Of a stretch of DNA of 64,000 nucleotides, positions 13,001 to 20,301 are shown one piece after another; the first letter of the stretch is position 1; the number at the start of each line of letters is the position of its first letter. A model generated the notes under the pieces. It worked only from the letters and a program-made list of their open reading frames with translations. It made no database searches and had not been told where the DNA came from. The position numbers were made by a program, and so were the translations under genes. The stretch is from Tritrichomonas musculus (Eukaryota > Parabasalia > Tritrichomonadida > Tritrichomonadidae), in contig JAPFFF010000009.1 of the NCBI GenBank assembly GCA_039105265.1, positions 4,278,001 through 4,342,000 on the forward strand, given 5' to 3'.

Positions 13001-13114
13001 TTGAATTTCACCATTTTTATCATATGAATTAACACCTGATACATATTTAGCGATTGCATTTATAACATCAATATCTGGAAAGAGATAGATTGGAAATATT
13101 ATAGCATATATCAA
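7043..13114 (-). CDS. Giant unknown protein of the 14-kb transposon (2,023 residues)
   Basis: An uninterrupted 6-kb ORF filling the left half of the element and ending 5 bp from its inverted repeat. I do not recognise any domain. The sequence is strongly helical, rich in Lys, Glu, Asn, Tyr and Trp, and has an irregular repetitive feel: Trp-containing helical stretches of roughly 70-80 residues recur, often as Y-x-E-K-Y or W-x-x-x-Y blocks. Only the first dozen residues (MIYAIIFPIYLF) are hydrophobic, possibly a short anchor or simply an upstream extension. It is transcribed away from the 762-codon ORF, with 57 bp between their starts. Preservation of so long a frame implies selection, so a role in transposition, packaging or element maintenance is possible, but this is inference. 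Confidence 0.8.
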   Translation of the reverse strand: MIYAIIFPIYLFPDIDVINAIAKYVSGVNSYDKNGEIQIYYKTHFSNEKEAIEFINNEAKKWHTREEEAIEKENARIIQTINQKYREAQRKFDDKDVKNVLGLFTSQDSIDAKENAYNQWIIDWDSAQKIIDKRTIEIRKTIEERMKITGERFNDNEVNNEIYLSHIYNNKKQNEVLNDLTKRLEKEQKMVEDTRKNIELETLKIQLKDAYGKEFNENLWNTILLDQTTPNINEKIKQMITDKNHQKGEDEKNLTNLLTECFSDAFSDYASGYTKFTPNAIESLMIANPECNTISKLVIYLNQHRKNFKWTGTIFKKWNKYQIWEEVADSRKFAEVGWKFDQLWILTESYADILKLFNYSVATLEQLKHHQRREEKVREYVESWETIKRQKNQTSSFMSEIEKYSQGKTKEEREDFEMEIIGHCESKEEISSYIKARGSYIALGKNMDNYADRLKFEDYYRNFSKEPDMVLKIESMVGNVPIENVPQITALEGQLMNTYPKKFSHKVFNSTKESWFKNNGKAYLLYLQYEQKYQEYLRFFQKRQNYDTFLDFAIHNGGDFTTLGTYITKEVNELTDAEKRIQTSISVLNKINELNELLPKENQYSVQTVAVAYRNETIPEIDSKLQNLINEQESYRNTNENLDEAIIRWRALFPEDLKSSTDWRTEFGSNGAAINAINKLSHIYEFWYRTHPYEGVNLWKYIHENAQDSINTAQEKLQKYYDENKYKYNTWDGNNLLKKYVQQYYQGFGRSIAEAAGFLFGKFDGNLEDCLKFFEGYEKNLKINQSFSKKGNKKFNDIGHFFNEYMSKNTKENKYTFLNQFKTDYKNYKKTRESWRTNKDYIKSQDILPKLKPEFISTITQVDMSWNEDEMYSKYLIPIAQLYYKQLHKGQDFDISNYAKDKVCFNAIVEKCDKKQKDLDTWDKSNIEATYISYQNSQQIESKLTWEQFKDKYQTPEKAQIAIDIDKYRKLIKEKLDITDEDLPGQTRFKGYHETEIGSQKRLDWLRRYYTNLTEKFNESWKSGTMLTIYNNFREKYSDDPDYSTIEKTASKYGFDYLTGKTDLNYRYHLALYKEKFNEEYKPSIAPEKNEEKEVIIEDIKKKIQSVDQYNNLNFLLVLQKYNSSAEHQLEVVDIVKNFGKDYSNAIIWLECEKLKNDIIALQPDTAEKVRAITNSITGKQELQTLYRDATKDAAAFQSTEFHQLLSKYNEYRNEHNSVDDIQRKFSTKDYIKCVNLMKCDILEKILVTNYKYTKENLKNVKESDAGLRLDHLQKIEMDLKKKIEEFESDPGVVKFWDIYRLAEDAEYRDKRNLLVAKKYDLDLAFNEVYSKAWNALSADEGIINGNSTKEKNQNYYILIDSWLKKKDIFDKDPLIQEYLNMPQNKVTITQLLLRYKSNTNPEEVRIDARCYILNEINKVVYENYLKETNEKDDKYLTITDQKELAEFFRKKQEQHKKDQIQWKKLDPLRLEWNKIHTGDDKKFLKDWQAVYKYWNGELQDATVELKLEKDKHNWQKEFQEPYIPPDNMSTNDVLKKIQEYWKIYSRFYQNYSNFISNWKEYTSRYPTEKLTMDKIIDKYKSDVVTANNFLKYGILKSKYKSVYKKDYAIKNDYPTPEDIDALETEIATYSKRQEEAKTDTELMDAFREMESKYDDNQETLRELLEKNKFDPKTTKFKLKIKNKVKDFETNYKIIYTDTQVEAFGSTPESRYDYLDKEYKRIENEYSKLETMPKITEYLDYYNDDLGEGKSLKDLFSEETNGHNAYKTYYHILITVHNKLNPNKAKDTTKEPESYKRACDDLKLEIENIREAIKKFGGNAVWKKLTNSEKDELVAEYKNTSYGHVRMAMKTEIEEYNKKNDHEFKFDDIRKKFEKKGKELSLLNNYIKAALKYNYDENLEKIINDFNAEINDTTKEVDLNQEKDELSNAHEIVKYCKLTPLQKRYESAFGRKISLDQMMYYPYQIRDKVQWKIQNEKDLQFDIDTAYHANLARISHKESQEFQGIAKNEQVSFEKFLDKLRYI

Positions 13115-13171
13115 TTAAACTATGATTTCGTTGGAATTACAGAATTTGAGGCTGCATTTTGGTGGAAATTA

Positions 13172-15460
13172 TTGCAAAGAATTTATCATAATAACGAATA
13201 TTATCAGCAAACTTTTATTGAAATCAGACAAAAATTCTATGATAAATCTTTGGATGAGAAAGTTTTTGATAACGATGAGGTCAAAATGGGAAATTATCGT
13301 TTTTTCCTAAATTCTGACATCTATTTTGATATGCATCAAATAAATTGGACGGTTTTGCAACAATTACGCAATCCCAATTTTAAATTATATCAGGACGTAG
13401 AAAAAATAAAACAATATTTATTGAGAACAATTCCAGGAACCAATGATGAATTATTAACACCTGATGATTTTGATATAAGGGTTGAAGATTATTATAACGA
13501 TTTTGTTTCTGGTGGAATAGAAAGTGTTATTATAGAATTAGATGAATTAATCGATTGTTTCGAACGATTGGGAAAAGAGAATTATCAAAATATTCCAACA
13601 TTTTTCACAATTGTTTGTATTCGACTTGCTCTGAATGGAATAAAATGGTTGAATTTCCAAAAAGCAAAACCCGATCTATTAAATTTTATTAAATGGTGCG
13701 AAGAGAATAAAATTAAAGATATGGATAATATTAGAAATATTGAGGATGTCAGTAAAAATTTGGTAAAGTTTGCTCAAGATAAGACGAAAAGTTTATCTAG
13801 TTGGATAATTGAACAAAAAACCAGAGATGAATATATTCGAAAATTAAAAGCCGCTAAAGCTAAGAAAGAATTATGCACTAGATACCAATCATTTATCGAT
13901 GAAGCAGATACGGAACATCCTGTGAGTATTGCAGCATGTGGGTTGAAAATTGAACAACGTTATTCAGAAATCTCAAAAGCACAACCATTGTTAGATCCAG
14001 TGGATATTTATAATAAAATATTAATGGAAAAAGATAAAGAATTGTTGGCTATCAACAAAGACAAAGCGAATGAATTAAAGGAACAGGCTGAATATAATGA
14101 GTCATATTGGAAAGATGAAATTTGGAGATACTCTCTTCCTGTTTATTTTGCATCAGATGATGGTGCAGTAGATAAGGATAAAAATGAAATACCATTAACA
14201 TTGGTAGGAGCAAATCAATTTGCAAATAGAGTTGCAAAGGAATACCCAATGAATCCAGGAGACGCGAAACAATTTTTGAATGATTTGGTTGATCCAAATA
14301 ATTTTGATCAGATGGAAAAATATTGGACAGCATTCAATGCAATGATATACACAAATCTGCAATTTTTGATGAATGCACAGGAGTGGAATTCAGAGGAATT
14401 TTTCAATTATTGGTATCCATTGGCCAAATCATTCCAAAACACAGTTAGAGAATATCAAAAAAGTATCGATCAACAATATCAAAAAGCAGATGATTCAGTA
14501 AGAATAAAAGCAAAAGAAGAGATGACTCATCAATTACTAAAAAATCAATATGAACAATATAAGAAAGATTTAGATGCATTCTTGAAACAAAATCCAGAAC
14601 GAGAGGGTCAAGTTTATCGTATTTATTATGATAAGAAGATTCAAGAAAAATTACTTGCTGCAAAAGAAGCAGAACAAGCGAATGAAGAGGATGCAAACAT
14701 GGATCAACCATATGAAGTTCCAGGATTGACAGATGACCAAGTATTAGAAAATTATATAAATCAATTAAGTCCTGATCCAACAAAAAGAGGATTATCAGAT
14801 AAAGAAATGTTAACTGAAGTGAGGGAATCGAATATTGCAAACTATGGAAATGATTGGTTGGCAAAAATATCACAACAAATTGAAGGGTTACCATGTATTC
14901 GTTTGAAAGAATGGATCGATATTCAAGGAGATATGGAAGAAATGAGAACAAAAAATTATGCATCATCGAATGAATTATCTCAGGATATGGAAAATAGACG
15001 AATTGCAAATACAAAAACATTGATTGGATGGATTGGAGGCCAATATCTCAAATTTGACAGAAATGAAAATGGTGAAAATATTATCACAAAATTAGCAAAG
15101 GTTGGATGTTCGAATGGATGGACATGGGACGATTTTGTTCATTTATGTAAATTGTATAAGAGATCAATTGATCAATTTCGTCAAGAGATAAGCGGAATTT
15201 ATCAGAAATTATATGAATCAGCGGGATTGAAGATCGGTGAAGACGAATTTATTGATCAAGTTTTTGATGAAATGGAAAACCTTTGGACGACAAGACAACA
15301 AATAAAATTTAAGGATCAAATCATTTGTTCAGAAGCAAGCAGCTACTACCAAGATCTCGAAGATGAGTACCAACGTGAGAACTTTAATGCTGGCCCAAGT
15401 TCCTACGAAGAAGAAGATGATGATTTCGAAGATCCCAAAAAAACTAAAATAAATCATTGA
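13172..15460 (+). CDS. Unknown 762-residue protein of the 14-kb transposon
   Basis: A long ORF between the giant ORF and the transposase. No known domain is recognised. It is charged, helical and Trp/Tyr-rich like the 2,023-residue protein, with an acidic C-terminus (YEEEDDDFEDP). The start is uncertain: the position used here is a TTG, the first in-frame ATG is at 13286, and the frame stays open upstream through 13124, giving DFVGITEFEAAFWW after an out-of-frame ATG at 13122. Loss of one base after that ATG would explain the arrangement, so the gene may have a one-base start defect. Its stop is only 19 bp before the transposase ATG, suggesting the two are expressed together. Confidence 0.75.
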   Translation: MQRIYHNNEYYQQTFIEIRQKFYDKSLDEKVFDNDEVKMGNYRFFLNSDIYFDMHQINWTVLQQLRNPNFKLYQDVEKIKQYLLRTIPGTNDELLTPDDFDIRVEDYYNDFVSGGIESVIIELDELIDCFERLGKENYQNIPTFFTIVCIRLALNGIKWLNFQKAKPDLLNFIKWCEENKIKDMDNIRNIEDVSKNLVKFAQDKTKSLSSWIIEQKTRDEYIRKLKAAKAKKELCTRYQSFIDEADTEHPVSIAACGLKIEQRYSEISKAQPLLDPVDIYNKILMEKDKELLAINKDKANELKEQAEYNESYWKDEIWRYSLPVYFASDDGAVDKDKNEIPLTLVGANQFANRVAKEYPMNPGDAKQFLNDLVDPNNFDQMEKYWTAFNAMIYTNLQFLMNAQEWNSEEFFNYWYPLAKSFQNTVREYQKSIDQQYQKADDSVRIKAKEEMTHQLLKNQYEQYKKDLDAFLKQNPEREGQVYRIYYDKKIQEKLLAAKEAEQANEEDANMDQPYEVPGLTDDQVLENYINQLSPDPTKRGLSDKEMLTEVRESNIANYGNDWLAKISQQIEGLPCIRLKEWIDIQGDMEEMRTKNYASSNELSQDMENRRIANTKTLIGWIGGQYLKFDRNENGENIITKLAKVGCSNGWTWDDFVHLCKLYKRSIDQFRQEISGIYQKLYESAGLKIGEDEFIDQVFDEMENLWTTRQQIKFKDQIICSEASSYYQDLEDEYQRENFNAGPSSYEEEDDDFEDPKKTKINH

Positions 15461-15479
15461 ATCACAAGATGATTATTCG

Positions 15480-16433
15480 ATGAAATTGCTTACCAACTTC
15501 ACGGTTCAAGAATTTAATGATTTGTATGATATAGTTGGCCATGTTATCTCTAGAGGTCTCCACAAAGATTCATATGTTACTTCCAGATCAAGATTCCTCA
15601 TAACACTGTGTTTCTGTAAATACAATGAAAAATGGAAGAAACTCGGTTTTTATTTTGGCATTAATTTCAGCTATGCACAAAGGATTGTTATTCAAATCAT
15701 TGCAAAAACCCAGCAACTACTTAGCTCCAGATTTATAAAATGGATCGGTGTCATGAGCAAAATTACCGATTTCAACATTTACAACCAAGACTGGCCAACA
15801 TTACTTGGTTCTTTAGACGCGACGGTCCAAATGATTAAAAGACCCAGAGATGCAGATGTGCAGAAAACGTTTTATTCAGGCAAACACAAGTTCTGCTGTA
15901 TGAAAACACAAGCATTTGTCTCACCTACAGGTTTGTTGATTCATTGCTCCAAACCAGTAGAAGGATCAATTCATGACTTCAAACTCTTCTGCATAAGCAA
16001 CCTGGATGAATTAATTTTTAAAGAAAATGAGCAATGTCAGCTTATTCTTTCCAAAGATTGCATTACATTGGCTGATCCTGGGTATCAGGGACTTGCAAAA
16101 AAGATACCAGGAGCAGTAGCACCATTCAAAAAAACAAGAACAACTGGCCTTTCAGAAGAAACGATTGAACATAACCAGAAAGTCTCAAAAAGTCGAATCA
16201 TAGTGGAGAATTGGTTTGGGAGGAATGAATCTTTGTGGGCAATCATGGGTTCAAAGTTCCGATTGAATCTCACATGTTATGAAAACTTTTGGATGTTCTG
16301 CGCTTCATTGACCAATTATCACATTATGAAACATCCAATGAGAAATATTGAACGTGGAGAAGCCTCAAAAGAAATCAATTCAAGCTTTACAGAAGATGAT
16401 TCCAGCTCAATAACAGAAACCGAATCTTCTTGA
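15480..16433 (+). CDS. PIF/Harbinger-type DDE transposase (HARBI1-like)
   Basis: A 317-residue protein with the layout of DDE_Tnp_4 nucleases. An N-terminal helix-turn-helix-like region (about residues 38-75) precedes the catalytic core. The three acidic residues are visible: Asp in GSLDATV (about 117), Asp in TLADPGYQG (about 199), and Glu in SRIIVENWFGR (about 242), preceded by the conserved Asn-Lys/Arg region before it. FYSGKHKFCCMKTQAFV and EGSIHDFKLF match the family's conserved blocks. It is somewhat shorter than typical 350-400-residue members but appears complete. It should cut and join element ends; the partner DNA-binding protein normal for Harbinger is not recognisable, and the 762-residue neighbour may replace it (inference). 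Confidence 0.88.
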   Translation: MKLLTNFTVQEFNDLYDIVGHVISRGLHKDSYVTSRSRFLITLCFCKYNEKWKKLGFYFGINFSYAQRIVIQIIAKTQQLLSSRFIKWIGVMSKITDFNIYNQDWPTLLGSLDATVQMIKRPRDADVQKTFYSGKHKFCCMKTQAFVSPTGLLIHCSKPVEGSIHDFKLFCISNLDELIFKENEQCQLILSKDCITLADPGYQGLAKKIPGAVAPFKKTRTTGLSEETIEHNQKVSKSRIIVENWFGRNESLWAIMGSKFRLNLTCYENFWMFCASLTNYHIMKHPMRNIERGEASKEINSSFTEDDSSSITETESS

Positions 16434-16525
16434 AAGATTTAAACAAGTAATTAATTAAGTAATAATAATAATAAAAAGGTCTAAGGTTTGATTGGGAATA
16501 TCTATTTTATTATTATTATTATTAT

Positions 16526-16569
<44 letters not shown>

Positions 16570-17960
16570 TTGTTGTTGTTGTTGTTTTTGTTTTTATCTT
16601 TATTTTTTTTCCCCAATTCTAATAATATTTATAATAACCACTATAATATTGTATTAATTATTATTTATCTCTTAACTTAAAAAGCTTTTTGAATCTCATT
16701 ATGATATAATGAGAAAAAAAATCCAAATTGGAGCTGTATTTGAGCTAAATTAAAAAACTAGGATACTTAAAACTCTTGCAGATGCTTATTAATATGCGAA
16801 AAAAAGTTTAGATTGTATTAAATTGGAGAAATTTGCAGTTTCTTTTTGGAGAAATTTGCAGTTTTATTAAATTCTTATAAATTGTAGAACGCCATAGAAT
16901 ATGTTTTAAGAGTTTTTCTAAAAGCTCGGCTCCAATGATGAACTAATAGCCAATATTAAGAAAGCATTTCATATTTTAAATTGTGTTAACAAAATTTATT
17001 AGTAATATTTCTATTTAGATGATTGAAATATTATATGAATACTCTTATTTTTATTCTATCAGCTTGCTTTGATAACATTTGGTGTAATTATAGTAATAGA
17101 TGGCATTCGTTAATGGTTGCTATTTTTTGTATTGTTTAATGGAATAGCAACAATAAGAATATTTTTAACTTGTCTTTTTTATTTCACAACGCATTCTGAT
17201 CCTTCTTACTCTCTTTCACCTATCTGCAAAAGTAGACTTTTAAAAAATGTTAACAAATGTTTTTTTGTGATGCATTATATATAAAATGATGAGTTTTGCA
17301 AAAGCTATCAATATCATATAGAATCAATCATGATTTATCATGACATAAATTACTATAAATTGACCTGCTTAATTTGCGATGATTAACACATTCACAAATT
17401 ATGAAAAGTAAAGTCATTTATTAGAAATAATTTATGATGAGCATGAATCCACTGCAGCCATAGCATTAAACATAGATTAAAAATTAGAAGTATCGTTTAT
17501 ATAAACAAATTCCATTATATTCATCAACGTTAGCATTGATAATAAGATTAGAACCTTAAAAGCCGATACTACAAACATAAAAATAGCTATAGCATCCTCC
17601 AAGTACTTTGACAATAGAAATCATGCTTTAATATTGATATATCCAACATTTATAACTCAAAAATGCATCCACAGATGTTATATAGTTTTGCTTTGGTGGA
17701 AAATTATCACTTCTGCAAGCTTAAAATTTAATTAAGGACAAGAAAAAAAATATTCTAGAACATTTTTTGGGTTTATCCTTTATTTGTTGTCAGAATGAAT
17801 CAATTCTATGAATTATATCAATGAATTTTATATATTTAGCATATTAAAAAATATCTTTATGTTACTATTAAAAAGTTTATCTTAGTAACGTAAAAATACG
17901 TTAACTACAACAATTTATATAGTTAACGTCATTTTCCAAAAAACACATCATTAAATAAAA
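16434..17960. other. Non-coding part of the giant element
   Basis: Starts with a TAA/TTA trinucleotide tract and a run of about 41 T (16528-16568). Further right there is a perfect 10-bp hairpin, acgttaacta near 17897 with tagttaacgt near 17919. No coding region is supported. Confidence 0.55.
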
Positions 17961-18495
17961 TGCTTCCTCGAACAAAAATCGGAATTCCATCACTATTTGA
18001 AATGGATGAAATATTTAAAAAATGAAAAGAGTGCTATTATTTACTTGATTCAAAAGGAGGTCCTTTGCTTTCAAATAAATTGTCCACATTGCAGTGTCTT
18101 AAATGTGTGGAATCTTAAAACAAAATCTATAAGATGCACAAATCCACATTGCCACAAAAGTTACTCAGCTCTAAAAGACACATTTTTCGAAAATTCAAAA
18201 ATCAAGATAAATCTTATCATATGATACAGCGATTTACGAGATAAATTTTATTAACGATAGTACAGTTTTTGAACACAAAAAAGTTAACCATTCTGATGAA
18301 TTTATTACCGAAGATTGTGTGCACACAAATACAATTGAGGGCACATGGAATGGAATTAAATGCACGATGAACACAAGGCAAAAGTCAAAAGACAAATGCC
18401 CGATACATATTTTAACATTCATCTGGAGAAGACAAAGCAAAGGAAGGCTTTGGGATGCGTTCCTAGATGCCTTAAAACATTTACACTTAGAATAA
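17961..18495 (+). pseudogene. Decayed Merlin/IS1595-type transposase
   Basis: Two recognisable ends of one transposase lie in different frames. The 5' part starts MLPRTKIGIPSLFEMDEIF, hits a stop at about 18024 and continues in the next frame with a zinc ribbon: CPHC, then RCTNPHC, then YSALKDTFFENSK, as in the ISXO2/IS1595 ribbon. The 3' part (about 18240-18495) carries the family's C-terminal block: VNHSDEF, CVHTNTIEGTWNGIK with the catalytic Glu, then FIWRRQSKGRLWDAF. The middle, with the first two catalytic Asp residues, is deleted. Merlin elements are eukaryotic relatives of IS1016. The copy is dead, and sits inside the giant element as an older insertion or a captured gene. Confidence 0.75.
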
Positions 18496-19146
18496 AAGAA
18501 GTAATTTAACTTTTGAAGAAAATTAAACATCTGATGAAGATTCCTTAATAAAAATATTTTAAATGAAAATATTTTTATTTATTTATTTGTTATTAGAAAA
18601 AGTGAATGCTTTTTCTCTTTTCTATATAACCGCTATTTTAGAATAAAAATAAACCATACAAAATGGTACTCAGAAAATATATTCAAAATTTTGAATTCAA
18701 ACCGTATTATTAAAAAATGTATTATCTCAATATATAACAGAAATTTAAATATATAAATATTATAATAACATTAATATAAACAATATATAAACAAATAAAT
18801 CAAATAAAAACACTATTTTAATATAAATATATTTGTTTTAAAATTTGTATTATGATAAGAAGTGCGGGGACTAAAATAACGTATTTTGTCTATTTAATAT
18901 TTTGCTTTTATTTCCTTTAATATTTTATATCTCAATAATTTTATTATATTTTTATTTTAAACATTTATTGTATTATATGAAATACTTATTGTTTTGATTA
19001 TTTATTCATAGGGAAAGAAGTTACATAATTGCCAAAAATCATTAAATATATATAAATATCTTAATGAAAAAATATTTTTAATTCATAATTATCGCATATT
19101 TAACTAATAAATATAATATTGATATTAAATAATTATTTATATAAAA
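18496..19146. other. Non-coding AT-rich part of the giant element
   Basis: No gene is supported. A motif gtgcggggactaaaataacg near 18864 is the only GC-richer patch and may be a remnant transposon end. The stretch runs up to the right inverted repeat. Confidence 0.5.
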
Positions 19147-20182
19147 TAAAACAATTTTTTTCATGAAAAAAAACAAAATTTATAAAAAATTGTATTTTAC
19201 AACTCATTTTTTGGAATGGTTGTTTAATTCTCAAGGGATAACTATATATCAATTTATAGGATAATTAATATATATCACAATAAATATATGAAAATAAAAA
19301 ACGACTCGTCAGGCGTAGCTGCGTTTTAACCTTTAATTTTTTTAAAAAAATTTAAATTTTTGAATGAAAAAAATAATTGGCATGAATCTTTTTCAAAGAT
19401 TTTTTTTAATATGTCAAAAACTTTTTGACTATTTCCGGTTGGATATTTGACTATTTCCGGTTCATATTGAATTTTTTTTTAATTGCTTTTTTTTTCAAGA
19501 AGGAAATTAAAGCATACAAAATATTTTTTGATAAATTATATATTAAAATATACATTATTCCAATAGTCATCTTTTAAATTGCTCTGTTAAAAACAAAGAA
19601 AATTCTTTTTTTACTGAGATAAACTAGTTTTAATTTATAATAAAAATACAAAGATTACGACATATTCATTAATTTCTCCCAACAATCTCTTATTTAAACC
19701 AATTATGGTAAATAAATAAATCATCAGCGCATATCTTAAGGCATTTTTAAAAGATTTCATTGAGAATATTAAATATCAGATTTTAGCAATTCATGTTTTC
19801 AAGAGTAGAAAAAGATTTAAAAGATAAATCATATTATATTATGCAAAAATCATTCTTCATTTTACACATTTATCATTTAATTCATAGAAATTTAAAATGA
19901 TATTATTACAAGATCGATTGAATTAATTTTTTTATTAAACATTTTCATATAATAAAAACGCATTTAATATTTTATGACTTTTTTTATGCAAAAACATGAA
20001 AAATACTTGATGAATTTTTTTTAAAATTTCAATGGTTTACGAAAATTAATAAAAATACTCATAAAACTCCACCTGACGAACAAAACTCTTTCATTAAATA
20101 TTTTTTATATAATATTGAATATACTTGATAAAATATATTAATATAAAGAATTTTTAAAAAAATTTTTAGTACCCGTACCTCT
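19147..20182 (-). repeat. Right terminal inverted repeat of the giant element
   Basis: Reverse complement of the left arm over the same 1,036 bp, including the doubled 17-bp motif (19424-19440 and 19446-19462). The inner edge is where similarity stops, at taaaacaa (19147-19154). The outer edge reads gtacctct. No clear target-site duplication is seen: the left flank ends cataa and the right flank begins atagaa. Confidence 0.9.
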
Positions 20183-20301
20183 ATAGAAAAATATTTACAA
20201 ATACAAAGATTTCTATTTTGAATATTTTAAGCCAAAAGTTTAAAATTAGTAACAGAAATAATATTTATTGTTATTTGGACAAAAAATAAAAAATTATTTT
20301 C

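Larger units (their letters stand above)
6003..20182. mobile_element. Giant 14.18-kb Harbinger-like DNA transposon with kilobase inverted repeats
   Basis: Two inverted repeats of equal length (6003-7038 and 19147-20182, 1,036 bp each) enclose an intact PIF/Harbinger-type DDE transposase (15480-16433), a 2,023-codon ORF (7043-13114) and a 762-codon ORF (13172-15460). Blocks compared from both arms match base for base; the only difference noted is an A/C mismatch at the eighth position from the ends. Equal arm length, close identity and three long open frames suggest a young or recently active copy. Harbinger elements usually carry short inverted repeats, a 3-bp TWA target duplication and a Myb-like second protein; none of these is evident here. 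The right end lies 120 bp beyond the stop codon of the copine gene. Membership in a described giant trichomonad family cannot be judged without a search. Confidence 0.85.

Noticed and set aside
14445-15020. 191-codon minus-strand ORF opposite the 762-residue gene
   Set aside because: Its Leu/Tyr/Phe/His-rich composition is what the antisense of a Lys/Glu/Gln-rich gene gives; treated as a shadow.
16492-16680. 62-codon ORF of Leu and Phe
   Set aside because: Translation of a TTA and T homopolymer tract.
17997-18224. A functional 75-residue zinc-ribbon protein
   Set aside because: The ribbon joins in order with a Merlin C-terminus further on and a frame-shifted N-terminus before it; decay of one transposase explains all pieces.
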